Shown piece by piece: positions 27,190 to 35,631 of a DNA stretch of 64,000 nt; the first letter of the stretch is position 1, and each line of letters opens with the position of its first letter. This stretch comes from an uncultured Acidobacteriia bacterium (GTDB taxonomy: Bacteria > Acidobacteriota > Terriglobia > Bryobacterales > Bryobacteraceae). The stretch spans positions 25,474 through 89,473 of the forward strand of contig CAIYVZ010000045.1 in the NCBI GenBank assembly GCA_903929755.1, written 5' to 3'. The notes below the pieces were generated by a model that was not told the origin of the DNA, ran no database searches, and saw only the letters and a list, made by a program, of their open reading frames with translations. Both the position numbers and the translations under genes were made by a program.

Positions 27190-29947
27190 CGCGCTGCGAC
27201 AAATTTAACTTCGGCCTGATACAACACCGGGGAACGGCAGATTTCGATGCCGTTCCCCGGTTGCTGCGTAAATGGCATTGGCAATCGCTGGAGACCCGCT
27301 GATGCTCGGCGTTTGGCTGCCACCTGCGGACGGCATATCCTTGCGGTCGAGCAAGATTACGTCGAGCTCGGACGCCACTCGCCTGTTGAGCGGACCGCAG
27401 CATTGGTGGCAACGGCTTTGCCCAGCAGGCCACGCCTGGCGATATCCGCAAAATCAATGGCAGACCACTCACTTTTTTACTTTTTATCTTTCCGGGGGGG
27501 GCGCTCCTAAATGCCTCGGCTACTTTTTGGAGCAGGGAATCCGGCGTCAGGGGTTTGGGCAGGTAGGCAATACCTGGCTTCAGTACGCCGCGATTCACGA
27601 TCACGTTCTCCGTATAGCCCGACATGTACACGACCCTCACATTACTGCGCTCCTGGTGCAATTGGCTGGCAAGCTCCTTACCGGTGATCCCGGGCATCAC
27701 CACGTCGGTCAGCAGGAGATCAATATTCTCCTTGAACTCTCGCGCGGCCAGAAGCGCTGCTTCTCCCGTCCCCGCAGCGAGCACGTGGTACCCGTGGTCT
27801 TCCAGTACCTCGATTATAAAGTTCCGCAGTTCGGTCTGGTCGTCCACCACCAGAATCGTCTTACCCGCTATTGCCTGCACCTCGGGAACTTGCCGGGGTG
27901 CGTTTGTCGGCGTTGTCAAAACGGGCAGATAAATCTTAAAAGAACTGCCTTTACCCAGCTCACTATACAGCCAGATCCAGCCGCCGCTCTGCCGCACGAT
28001 TCCGTAAACCGTCGCCAGCCCGAGCCCCGTTCCGGCACCCGATGGCTTTGTCGTAAAAAATGGCTCAAAGGCATGCTCCACCACATCGGCCGGCATTCCG
28101 CTTCCGTTGTCGCTAACCGCCAGCAGAACGCAGGGTCCCTCCACTACCTCCGGGTGCTCTGCTGCATAACTGGCATCGAGCACCACATTACGGGTCTCCA
28201 TTACCAGCGTTCCCCCATGGGGCATGGCATCGCGGGCGTTCAGGGCCAGATTCATCAGGACCTGGTGCAGTTGCCCTGTGTCTGCCATCACCCAGCTCAG
28301 CTTCTCGTCAAGATATGTGACGATCTCAATGTTGGCGGGGACCACATGGGCCAGCATGGCCTGGACCTCGATCACCAGCGCATTGATATCCAGCGGCTGC
28401 GGTTCCACCACCTGCCTGCGGCTGAAGGCCAGTAGCTGACGCGTCAGTTCCGTGGCTCTTTCGCCTGCGGTGCGAACGTGCTGAACTCTTCCCCGGAGCT
28501 TGTCGGTTAGTGCCTGATCGCGCAGCGCCAAATCGCAGTAGCCGTTAATCACGGTCAACAGGTTGTTAAAGTCGTGCGAAATTCCACCCGCAAGTCGGCC
28601 GATAGATTCCATTTTCTGGGCTTGTACCAACTGGCGTTCCAGGTTGGTTCGGTCCTGCTCCATCTGCCTGCGCTCGCTAATGTCGCGCATCGCGACTACG
28701 CGCACCTTTTTCCCGTGAAAGACGGAGTCACAACCCTGAGTTTCCGCATGAAATGTGCTGCCGTCTTTCCGGATTCCGACTACCTCAATTGGCTTTAGAA
28801 AGACCCCCCCGGAAAATCGCTTCTTCACCGCTGCCACCGATGCATCGTCCAGTAGCCGGATCCCGCGGACCCCAATCAGCTCTCCCGGATCGTCGTAACC
28901 GAAGAGGCTGGCGAGTTGACGATTGGCGTCCAGAATAACGGCGCCGTCGTGCGTCATCACGCCCTCGAATGCCGTGTCCGTAAGACTACGTAATCTGGCT
29001 TCACCCTCGGTAAGCGACCGGTTTCGCTGCCGTAATCGCCAAGTGAGCAAAATCATGCCAAGCAGCAACAGCGTCAGCAGGGCTGCTCCCAGGCTCAGGC
29101 GTTCGGTTCGTTGCCGCTCCGCGTTCAGGGCGTCCGCCGACTCCGCAATCAGCGTCGGAAACATGCTCCACTTCGCCAGGATTGGAGCCAGTTGGTGGCG
29201 CTCGCTCACTTTGCTGATCTCGTCCCGCAGCGCGTCCGCAACCGCCTGATTGGCAAACGTAGAAGCCATCGCAAGTTGGCGGACCGGGACGCCTGAGCCG
29301 ATGAGGCGCAGTGGCCTGGTGACGACTCCGTCCATCAGACCAATCATGCCCGCGTATTGATCGACATAGGCGGCGTCGGCCCTTCCGTCCTGGACTGCGC
29401 GAATTGCCTCCGCGGTGGAGCCAAGCATTACTGCCGTGCTCCGGGGCAACGTCTTTGCCATGGTGATGCGGTGAACTTCCACGTCGTTGAATGCAATGCG
29501 GGCACTGGAAAGATCCGGGACCGTACGGTAAGGCGTGTTCTGGGCCACCAGAAAGGCGGTTTCGGTTACCAGATAGGGTTCGGTGAAGTGTATGCTTTCC
29601 AGGCGTTCCGGCAGCACGGCCATTAGCACGAACAAATCTAAATCCCGCTTCTTCAGGGCTTCAAGAGCGTTCCTTTCGAAAACCCATTGCAGCCTGATGC
29701 CCCGGCGACGGGCGGAGGCCTGCACCAGATCCACGGCAAGGCCGTTAGGCTGACCGTCGGAATCGAGATAGTGCAAAGGTTTATCGCCGCCGAAACCAAT
29801 GCGGTAGGTGCGGCTGGTATCGGGTCGGGTGACGCAAGCCAGCGTGGTGAGGACCAGCAGGATCAGGGTGAAAATGCCCGGAAAACTTCCAGGTCCTTCT
29901 CTGGCACTATGTTCGCGAAGGCAGGTGGAACCGACGGGACTGGTCAT
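27167..29947 (-). CDS. Hybrid sensor histidine kinase with periplasmic solute-binding domain
   Basis: As read, the product has 926 residues: an N-terminal membrane/lipoprotein-like segment (about 24-38), a family 3 solute-binding sensor domain (about 46-265), a membrane helix (about 285-303), a PAS domain (about 315-428), HisKA with His458 in GGISHDFNN, an HATPase with [17 protein letters not shown] and [11 protein letters not shown], and a receiver domain (about 696-815) with Asp748. The final 107 residues, after the receiver, resemble nothing and overlap the convergent quinoprotein gene. They exist only because a C8 tract (27494-27501) keeps this frame; with C7 or C9 the protein stops 3-7 codons later. 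It should sense a small amino-acid-like ligand. Confidence 0.88.
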   Translation of the reverse strand: MTSPVGSTCLREHSAREGPGSFPGIFTLILLVLTTLACVTRPDTSRTYRIGFGGDKPLHYLDSDGQPNGLAVDLVQASARRRGIRLQWVFERNALEALKKRDLDLFVLMAVLPERLESIHFTEPYLVTETAFLVAQNTPYRTVPDLSSARIAFNDVEVHRITMAKTLPRSTAVMLGSTAEAIRAVQDGRADAAYVDQYAGMIGLMDGVVTRPLRLIGSGVPVRQLAMASTFANQAVADALRDEISKVSERHQLAPILAKWSMFPTLIAESADALNAERQRTERLSLGAALLTLLLLGMILLTWRLRQRNRSLTEGEARLRSLTDTAFEGVMTHDGAVILDANRQLASLFGYDDPGELIGVRGIRLLDDASVAAVKKRFSGGVFLKPIEVVGIRKDGSTFHAETQGCDSVFHGKKVRVVAMRDISERRQMEQDRTNLERQLVQAQKMESIGRLAGGISHDFNNLLTVINGYCDLALRDQALTDKLRGRVQHVRTAGERATELTRQLLAFSRRQVVEPQPLDINALVIEVQAMLAHVVPANIEIVTYLDEKLSWVMADTGQLHQVLMNLALNARDAMPHGGTLVMETRNVVLDASYAAEHPEVVEGPCVLLAVSDNGSGMPADVVEHAFEPFFTTKPSGAGTGLGLATVYGIVRQSGGWIWLYSELGKGSSFKIYLPVLTTPTNAPRQVPEVQAIAGKTILVVDDQTELRNFIIEVLEDHGYHVLAAGTGEAALLAAREFKENIDLLLTDVVMPGITGKELASQLHQERSNVRVVYMSGYTENVIVNRGVLKPGIAYLPKPLTPDSLLQKVAEAFRSAPPGKIKSKKVSGLPLILRISPGVACWAKPLPPMLRSAQQASGVRARRNLARPQGYAVRRWQPNAEHQRVSSDCQCHLRSNRGTASKSAVPRCCIRPKLNLSQRVIRPDRR
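27227..27260 (+). terminator. 13-bp hairpin behind the quinoprotein gene
   Basis: A perfect 13-bp stem (27227-27239 with 27248-27260) closes an 8-base loop, 38 bases after the stop codon. No T-run follows. It lies inside the long C-terminal tail of the convergent kinase as read, which supports the idea that the tail is not truly coding. Confidence 0.6.
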
Positions 29948-30175
29948 GGGCGTTTTTCGCGCCAGGGCAGGAAGCGGGAATTCTAACCCTGAAATTGAAT
30001 AATCATTATATATAACCCTTGGTATTTCGCATGCCAGGTTCGTTTAATACCGCCTGGATGTGTGGTTTATGGCACCATTATCCTGCCGACAAAAGAAGGC
30101 CATTTCTACCACCTTGTGACCTGACCGGAGTGTACCCGGAATGTCGTTTCGTTGGGGGCTGCAGCCGGGCGCTTG

Positions 30176-30586
30176 TCAGCGGATTTCCCGGCCCGGGATT
30201 TTCACCGGGGGTTTGGTCGGCGACCAGTGAGTGTGCACAATCAGCCAGGCCGCGCCGCGCTTCTGGTACACCTCGGTGCAGTTCCACCGGACGGGGCCAT
30301 AACTGCTGTGGCTGACGAACTGCATGGTCAGGATGACGGCGTCGCCCACAAGTTGTGCGCGGGGCTCCACAATCTCATCGAAGGTGATGCGTAAGCTGCG
30401 GAACGCGTTGTACCACTTACGCAGGGACTCTATGCCATCCAGGCGCTCGCTCAGAAACGGGTCGAAGTAGGAAATATCTTGTGCGGTGATCGCCAAATAG
30501 GCCTCCGGATCACCCTGACCCCACTTTTCCAGGGCCTCTTTCTCAAGCGCCAGAACGTGTCCCGCGATGTCTTCAGCAATCATCAT
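30176..30586 (-). CDS. SnoaL-like/DUF4440 small protein
   Basis: This 136-residue protein has the cone-shaped NTF2-like fold pattern: a helical start (ALEKEALEKWGQGDPEAYLAI), DISYFDPF in the pocket region, a LDGIESLRKWYNAF helix and then long beta strands (VILTMQFVSHSS, then GAAWLIVHTHWSPT). Members include cyclases, isomerases and stress-linked proteins; no specific role can be given. It is a single gene flanked by 228 bases upstream of the kinase side and 132 bases before the ggt remnant. Confidence 0.75.
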   Translation of the reverse strand: MMIAEDIAGHVLALEKEALEKWGQGDPEAYLAITAQDISYFDPFLSERLDGIESLRKWYNAFRSLRITFDEIVEPRAQLVGDAVILTMQFVSHSSYGPVRWNCTEVYQKRGAAWLIVHTHWSPTKPPVKIPGREIR

Positions 30587-30718
30587 GCAATCTCCCCCGA
30601 TACAGTCAGATGCCGCAGCATCGCCTGCGGCTTTATTTTAATGGCCGGAAGCTTTACCCGCCGCGCTTCGCCCCTCCGAGGTTCCCATGCAGCCACCCGC
30701 CCTCACTCACAATCGGGG

Positions 30719-31306
30719 TTACCTGCGCCGGCACCACGCCTGGCGCGTAGTGGGTATTCGCGACCCACCCGGCGCGCCCGCTGTCATGAACAGCCTGCCG
30801 TCTTTCAAAATGATCGTCGGCAGCATGGAGGACACGGGCCTCTTGGCCGGCTGAATCGCGTTCGCCTCGCCCTGCACCAGACCGAACAGATTTCGAAGAA
30901 CGCGCCGTCCTTCTGGTAGATCCGTTTCGATTCCGTGCTTCGCCTGCGCCACGGCAAAGCCACTAACGGTGCCGGGTACGCCGGCTGAACGCCAACCCTC
31001 CAGGCTTTCACGAGTGGGGTTGCCGGAAACGTCCAGGTACATAGCAGGGGAGGCTTTCGCCGGAGCTTTTTCGCGGAAGTCGATAAACGTTGTCCGACCA
31101 TCGGCCAGGCGGATCAGCATGTACCCGCCGCCAGCCAGATTACCCGCGAATGGATGCGTTGCGGCCATGGCGAAACCGACCGCAATCGCGGCGTCCACCG
31201 CGTCCCCGCCGCCCTTCAGAACATCAACGCCCACGTCAGCGGCAATCGATTCCATGGCCACCACCATCCCGCTGCGCGCGCGGACGGGGTTGCCCGAAGT
31301 CGCGAT
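30719..31306 (-). pseudogene. Gamma-glutamyltranspeptidase remnant with internal deletion
   Basis: The readable part matches the N-terminal section of the enzyme (VRARSGMVVAMES, then GGDAVDAAIAVGFAMAATHP, then FIDFREKAPAKASP) and then jumps to a late section (NLFGLVQGEANAIQPAKRP, then SSMLPTIILKDGRLFMTAGA, then PGGSRI). Some 300 residues between the two are missing, including the autoprocessing threonine. The end is also truncated (PTTRQAWCRRR stop). Upstream, the frame runs straight into the tyrS stop codon with no signal peptide. The remnant is therefore truncated at both ends as well as deleted internally and should be inactive. Confidence 0.8.
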
Positions 31307-32596
31307 TTACCCCACCATCACAAGGTGGTAATTCTTCTTGCCCGCGCGCACCAGCATCGCCTCCGGCCAAATGATATCCGCCGCCGTGATTGTCTTCTTC
31401 TCCGCAGTTACGCGAACGTTGTTCAGATACAGCCCGCCGCCATCCACCAGTTTCCTTGCTGCGGACTTGCTTTCCGCAAGGCCGGTTTTTACCAGTGCGT
31501 CGGCAACCGCGATTCCGGCTTCCAGTTCAGCTCTCGCAAGCGTCGTCGAGGGCATCTCGCGGGCCAGCGTGGCTACTACCTCCGCTGAAGGTGCCGCGTC
31601 CCATTGCCCGAAGAGAATTCGGCTGGCCGCTTCCACGCTTGTTATCGCGTCCGCGCCATGCACCACGCCCGTACATTCGGCAGCCAGAACCCTCTGCGCC
31701 TGCCGTTCATTCGGACGTTCCGCCACTTCCACTTCCAGCGCGGCAATCGCCTCCTGGCCGAGGAACGTGAACAGCTTCAGGTACCGCACCACATCCGCGT
31801 CGGCAGTCTGCAGCCAGTACTGATACATCTGGTACGGGCTCGTCCGCTTTGCATCCAGCCAGACCGCGCCCTCTTCCGTCTTTCCGAACTTCTTGCCGGT
31901 GGACGTGGTCAGCAGCGGGAACGTAATCCCTTCACTCTCGCCGCCATCAATTCGCCGGATCAGTTCGCGGCCAGACAGAATATTGCCCCACTGGTCGCTG
32001 CCGCCCATCTGGATGGTGCAGTTCGCCTGACGGTAGAGGTGCAGGAAGTCGTACGCCTGCAGCAGCATGTAGCTGAACTCGGTGTAGCTGATGCCGTGGT
32101 CGCGCTCTTCGAGACGCGTCCGCACCGAATCGCGCTTGATCATCTCGTTCACCGAGAAGTGCTTCCCGATATCGCGCAGAAATTCCAGCAGGTTCAGAGA
32201 ACACAGCCAGTCGGCGTTGTTCAGCATCAGGCCGTTCTCGTCGGACGAGAGATCGAAGAAGCGCGACAACTGCTCGCGGATGGCTACCGCGTTCTCCGCC
32301 GTCGTCTCTTCCGTCAGCAGCACGCGTTCGGTAGCCTTGCCGCTCGGATCGCCAATCAGCCCCGTGCCACCGCCTACCAGGACAAGTGGACGATGCCCGT
32401 GCCGCTGCGCATGCGCCAGCGCCATTACCGGAATCAGGCTGCCCAAATGCAGCGAATCCGCCGAGGGATCAAAACCCACGTACATGGTCCGCTTGCCCGC
32501 ATTCAGGAACGCGTCAAGCTCGTCGCTTGTCGTCGCCTCCAGAAATCCACGCCACCGAAGTTCTTCCAGGAAACTGCTTTTTTGCTGATCAGACAC
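31307..32596 (-). CDS. tyrS: Tyrosyl-tRNA synthetase
   Basis: This 429-residue class I synthetase has HLGS at 50-53, the tyrosine/tRNA-binding stretch CTIQMGGSDQWGNI, and KFGKT at 236-240 in place of KMSKS. A C-terminal S4 RNA-binding domain (about 365-425, LVDGGGLYLNNVRV) is present. This is the bacterial TyrRS layout at full length. Unlike its surroundings, this gene is intact: a ggt remnant follows it immediately on the same strand, and a broken toxin-antitoxin locus lies upstream. Confidence 0.96.
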   Translation of the reverse strand: MSDQQKSSFLEELRWRGFLEATTSDELDAFLNAGKRTMYVGFDPSADSLHLGSLIPVMALAHAQRHGHRPLVLVGGGTGLIGDPSGKATERVLLTEETTAENAVAIREQLSRFFDLSSDENGLMLNNADWLCSLNLLEFLRDIGKHFSVNEMIKRDSVRTRLEERDHGISYTEFSYMLLQAYDFLHLYRQANCTIQMGGSDQWGNILSGRELIRRIDGGESEGITFPLLTTSTGKKFGKTEEGAVWLDAKRTSPYQMYQYWLQTADADVVRYLKLFTFLGQEAIAALEVEVAERPNERQAQRVLAAECTGVVHGADAITSVEAASRILFGQWDAAPSAEVVATLAREMPSTTLARAELEAGIAVADALVKTGLAESKSAARKLVDGGGLYLNNVRVTAEKKTITAADIIWPEAMLVRAGKKNYHLVMVG

Positions 32597-32623
32597 TGCT
32601 GTTATCGTACCAGGCAGCCCCGT

Positions 32624-32938
32624 TCAGGCTACCCGCAGAAAGGGTTTGCTGTCCACCTCTGTGTGCGGCTTAACGACAATCTCGACATCGTTCCCCAGCG
32701 CCACAAGAAACCGCATCAGGCGTTCGACTGAAAACTGGCGGAATTCGCCGCGGAGCATTTTCGAGATGTCCGGTTGCCGGACACCGAACAACTCGGCTGC
32801 ATCCGTCTGTCTCATCTTCCGAGACTTCAGGATCGCGTCGATCCTGAAAACCAGCTGAGCTTTGATCAAATGCTCCTCGGCATTCGGTATTCCGATCTTT
32901 GCGAAGACGTTGTCAGGGGATGCCTGGGATTCCATCAC
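32624..32938 (-). CDS. HigA-type antitoxin, XRE helix-turn-helix protein
   Basis: This 104-residue protein has a helix-turn-helix (about 52-75: MRQTDAAELFGVRQPDISKM) followed by LRGEFRQFSVERLMRFLVALG and VEIVVKP, the arrangement of HigA-like antitoxins of the Gp49/COG4679 systems. Its start overlaps the toxin stop by 4 bases, the usual higBA order. HigA-type antitoxins bind both the toxin and their own promoter. The toxin gene upstream is disrupted, so this antitoxin may be an orphan. Confidence 0.85.
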   Translation of the reverse strand: MMESQASPDNVFAKIGIPNAEEHLIKAQLVFRIDAILKSRKMRQTDAAELFGVRQPDISKMLRGEFRQFSVERLMRFLVALGNDVEIVVKPHTEVDSKPFLRVA

Positions 32939-33424
32939 TTGCGCTCCTTTGCCATTCGTTCAGCTTCCTGCAGCCTCTGCCGGACCAGCTGCATGTCACT
33001 CTGCGGAGTCTCAATACCGGACTTCGACTTCTTCTGGAATACGTGCAGCACATAGACGGCATTCGCCAGCCGGACGGTATAGACGGCGCGAAATGTGCCG
33101 CCCCGGTAAGCACGAACAACCTCTAGGAGCCTGTCGGAAATAGATTTGGACGAACGTAGAATCAACAACTTACAAGCCAAAACTCACCGCCGATTGTCCG
33201 TAAGTTGTTGATTCTACGTAGCGGATTTTTTCATCCCGACACGCTCCTAGTACTCCACTGCCGCCGAAACCTGTCAGGGGTTTGGCGTCACGGTGCTTTG
33301 CTCCGCACTGTGCCGTGTAAAGTGCGTACCCGAAATGGTCCTGCACCGGATCCGGCAATGCCTTCAGGTCGCTCAGACTGGACCCAACGAAGACCACAGG
33401 ACTCATCCCCGACACTTGCGACAT
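32935..33424 (-). pseudogene. HigB-type (Gp49-like) toxin gene split by an insertion
   Basis: The 5' part encodes MSPVVFVGSSLSDLKALPDP to KPLTGFGGSGVL and the 3' part encodes EVVRAYRGGTFRAVYTV, then VYVLHVFQKKSKSGIETP, both characteristic of the COG4679/Gp49 RelE-like toxin family. Between them lies a 124-bp insertion that shifts the frame by one. Removing the insertion and one CTAG copy gives a continuous 121-residue frame across GVL-EVV, the normal family sequence. The gene is therefore knocked out by a recent insertion rather than slow decay. It starts at 33424, or at the internal ATG at 33406. Confidence 0.85.
33123..33250. mobile_element. MITE-like palindromic insertion
   Basis: The element is bounded by CTAG at 33123-33126 and 33247-33250, probably a target-site duplication (or TA within it). 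Its ends are inverted repeats, CTAGGAGCCTGTCGG and CTAGGAGCGTGTCGG, with one mismatch. Inside, 33154-33173 and 33200-33219 form a perfect 20-bp inverted repeat with a 26-base loop, so the whole element can fold into a long hairpin. It has no coding capacity and must have been moved by a transposase encoded elsewhere; a CTAG or TA target suggests an IS5- or IS630-like helper. Confidence 0.85.
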
Positions 33425-33433
33425 GTTCGGTTA

Positions 33434-33676
33434 TTAGAATATCACTATAAATTGGCGGCCGTGAAGGCAAGCCAGTACGGTTCCCCGTTCGCCCTGGGCC
33501 AGAGCACGGGCCGCCGCGGACCGGGGAGGCCGAGTCGCGGCGGAAGCTGAGTCAGCCCTCTTCCTCCGATAAAAAGAAGCATGCGGGATGTTGGGCGCCA
33601 AGCCGGCCTGTTTCACGCCCACGACCAGTATCAGTTCGCCGAGCCCCGCCATTACATCGTCTCCGTTTGCGGGCAC
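33434..33676 (-). pseudogene. IS3-type orfB N-terminal fragment
   Basis: The 80-residue frame contains the OrfB-type N-terminus PNIPHASFYRRKR followed by ARALAQGERGTVLACLHGRQF, where intact proteins continue into the DDE catalytic domain. Here it stops after IVIF, just before the toxin gene. No catalytic residue remains. Confidence 0.6.
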
Positions 33677-34038
33677 GGCCGGCCCAACAACGAGGCCACG
33701 TTTTTTTGAACATCAATGACGATTTCCGTCTTACGGAGTTGTTCGGTCAGGCGCTCCGTTTCCCGCTGCAGCTTCTGGTAGTCCAGCCTAGCCGCGTTGT
33801 TCTTCGTCTTCGGTTCGAGCCTCTGCGGTGGCAAGCCTTCCCGGATTCCCGCTTCCCGTTCCTGCCGCCCGTGAGTCAGATGCGCAGAATAAAGCCCGTG
33901 CCGCCGAAGCACGGCACCGATCTCACCGGAGCCCTTTGCTGCGCCCGCTTCCCGAAACACCTTCTGCTTGAACGCGGCCGTGAACCTGCGCCGCTTCGCG
34001 CGTGCCAGCAGTTCCGGATTACCCGATACCGAATCCGA
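33652..34038 (-). pseudogene. IS3-type orfA fragment
   Basis: The frame reads LLARAKRRRFTAAFKQKVF, then GEIGAVLRRHGLYSAHLT, then a coiled-coil YQKLQRETERLTEQLRKTEI and IDVQKNVASLLG. This helix-turn-helix plus leucine-zipper plan is that of IS3-family OrfA. There is no proper start: the frame is open only from 34038, just after a stop codon; the first internal start is GTG at 33960. It overlaps the orfB fragment by 25 bases, as in frameshift-expressed IS3 elements. Confidence 0.65.
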
Positions 34039-34040
34039 CT

Positions 34041-34360
34041 ATGCTGCTCTTGCGCCCCACCACGTCCGACACAATCAACTTCGCTTGGCGACCCAACGTC
34101 CCGCTCCAGCTCCAACACATGATGCAGCGCCTGATTTGCCACCACCGCGGTAGACTCCCGCTCCGGCCGCCACGCATTGAAATCCGCCACCAGAGGCTGC
34201 AGCACGCCCTCTAACCCGAACCCAAACTCCGTCCACCCACTCGCCCGCAGACCCTCTCCAAACCGCCGCACACCACCTGCCGCGTCGTCATAAGCCCGCT
34301 CGCAGATTCCGCAGAAAAAGCCCTTCAGCTCTCCCGCAAACCGGGTGGCGTGTTTACTCG
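34041..34360 (-). pseudogene. Frameshifted ORF fragment of unknown family
   Basis: Directly after the MFS transporter stop, one minus frame is open for about 90 codons (KHATRFAGELKGFFCGICER, then ASGWTEFGFGLEGVLQPLVA, then VANQALHHVLELERDVG). If one base is removed from the GGG at 34091-34093, it continues as GRQAKLIVSDVVGRKSSIVG up to a TAA. It lacks an ATG start. The codons look protein-like, so I read it as a decayed gene, but I do not recognise the family. It borders the IS3 remnant. Confidence 0.4.
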
Positions 34361-34365
34361 CCCAG

Positions 34366-35631
34366 CTACACCTCTTTGCGGAACACGTTGTCCGGCAACA
34401 TGCGGAAAATCACCATCATGCAGATAGGATGCATCAGGCCGGCGACGATGAAAATGGGCGCGTACGAGAACTTCGACACCACGTACCCCGTGCCCAAATT
34501 CGCCACCATCCCGCCAATCGCGCCACCCATTCCGGAGAAGCCCGCCACAGTCCCCACTTCATGGCTCGGGAAAATATCGGCGGGCAACGTCTGCAGATTC
34601 GACGTCCAGAACCCGTGTCCGAAGGTGATAAAGCAAATCGCCGCAATCGCCAGCCCCGCAGTGGGCGCAAACGGCGCGCATATCGCTACCGGCAAACACA
34701 GCGTCCCCAGCAGCATCACGCGCTTGCGGGCCTTCGGCAACGCCCAGCCCCGCTTCATCAGAGCCCCCGATAAATATCCGCCCACCATGTAGGCGATCCC
34801 GCCGAACAGGAACGGCACCCACGAATACTGCCCGATATCCTTCTGGTCAAAATGACGTTCTTTCACCAAATACGCGGGCAGCCAAAAGATAACGAAGTAA
34901 ATCACCGGGTCGGTAAAGGCTCTGGCGATGCAAAGGCCTCTTGCCTCGCGGGTCCCCACCACGCGGGCCCAGTCCACCTTCGGACGGTCGGCATGTTTCG
35001 TCGCCTCTTCCGCCGGAATCTCATGCCTGATCTCGTCGTATTCTTTCTGCGACAGCCACTTGTTCTTATGCGGCGTGTCGTAGAGTACCCACCAAACAGC
35101 GAGCCACAGGAAACCGGCGGCTCCAACCGATACGAAAGCGAACTGCCACCCGTACTGAATCGTCAGCCACGAAATCAGAGGCGGTGACAGCGCCGACCCG
35201 ATGGACGATCCTGCATTAAAGATCCCGACGCCCAACGCTCTCTGCCGGGGTGCAAACCACTCTGAGACCGCCTTCGTCGCCGCCGGCCAGTTCCCTGGTT
35301 CTCCCAGCCCCAGCATGAAACGAGCCAGGCCGAAGCTCCATACCCCCGTCGCGAACGCATGCAGCATCGCCGCCAGTGACCAAACACCAATAAACAGAGA
35401 GAAACTCTTCTTCGTCCCCAGGCGGTCCACAATGTAGCCCGACCCGGCGTACATAATCGCGTACGCCAGAAAGAACCCCGCCAGAATCCGCGAGTAGTCG
35501 ATTTCGGTCATCGCGAACTGGGCGCGAATGCGGTCTGAAACGACTGCCAGCGCCTGGCGGTCGGCGTAATTTATGGCTGTGGCGAAAAACAGCATCGCCG
35601 CCAGGATCCATCGGAGCTTGGGAATTTTCAT
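34366..35631 (-). CDS. MFS transporter, hexuronate/sugar-acid (ExuT/ACS) type
   Basis: This 421-residue membrane protein has about twelve hydrophobic segments. Family marks are INYADRQALAVVSDRIRAQF after helix 1, GYIVDRLGTKKSFSLFIGVW, and RFMLGLGEPGNWPAATKAVS, which is very close to the hexuronate-transporter subgroup of the ACS family. It probably imports a sugar acid by proton symport. Its ATG overlaps the stop codon of the upstream membrane protein gene by 4 bases, so they are co-translated even though the two proteins have no obvious shared task. No sugar-acid enzyme lies beside it. Confidence 0.88.
   Translation of the reverse strand: MKIPKLRWILAAMLFFATAINYADRQALAVVSDRIRAQFAMTEIDYSRILAGFFLAYAIMYAGSGYIVDRLGTKKSFSLFIGVWSLAAMLHAFATGVWSFGLARFMLGLGEPGNWPAATKAVSEWFAPRQRALGVGIFNAGSSIGSALSPPLISWLTIQYGWQFAFVSVGAAGFLWLAVWWVLYDTPHKNKWLSQKEYDEIRHEIPAEEATKHADRPKVDWARVVGTREARGLCIARAFTDPVIYFVIFWLPAYLVKERHFDQKDIGQYSWVPFLFGGIAYMVGGYLSGALMKRGWALPKARKRVMLLGTLCLPVAICAPFAPTAGLAIAAICFITFGHGFWTSNLQTLPADIFPSHEVGTVAGFSGMGGAIGGMVANLGTGYVVSKFSYAPIFIVAGLMHPICMMVIFRMLPDNVFRKEV

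Larger units (their letters stand above)
33434..34038 (-). mobile_element. IS3-type insertion-sequence remnant
   Basis: Two overlapping reading frames on the minus strand resemble orfA and the beginning of orfB of an IS3-family element. The left part of orfB (the catalytic DDE domain) is gone, the 5' end of orfA is cut at a TAG at 34041, and no inverted-repeat ends were found. It abuts the start of the HigB-like toxin gene. Confidence 0.65.
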
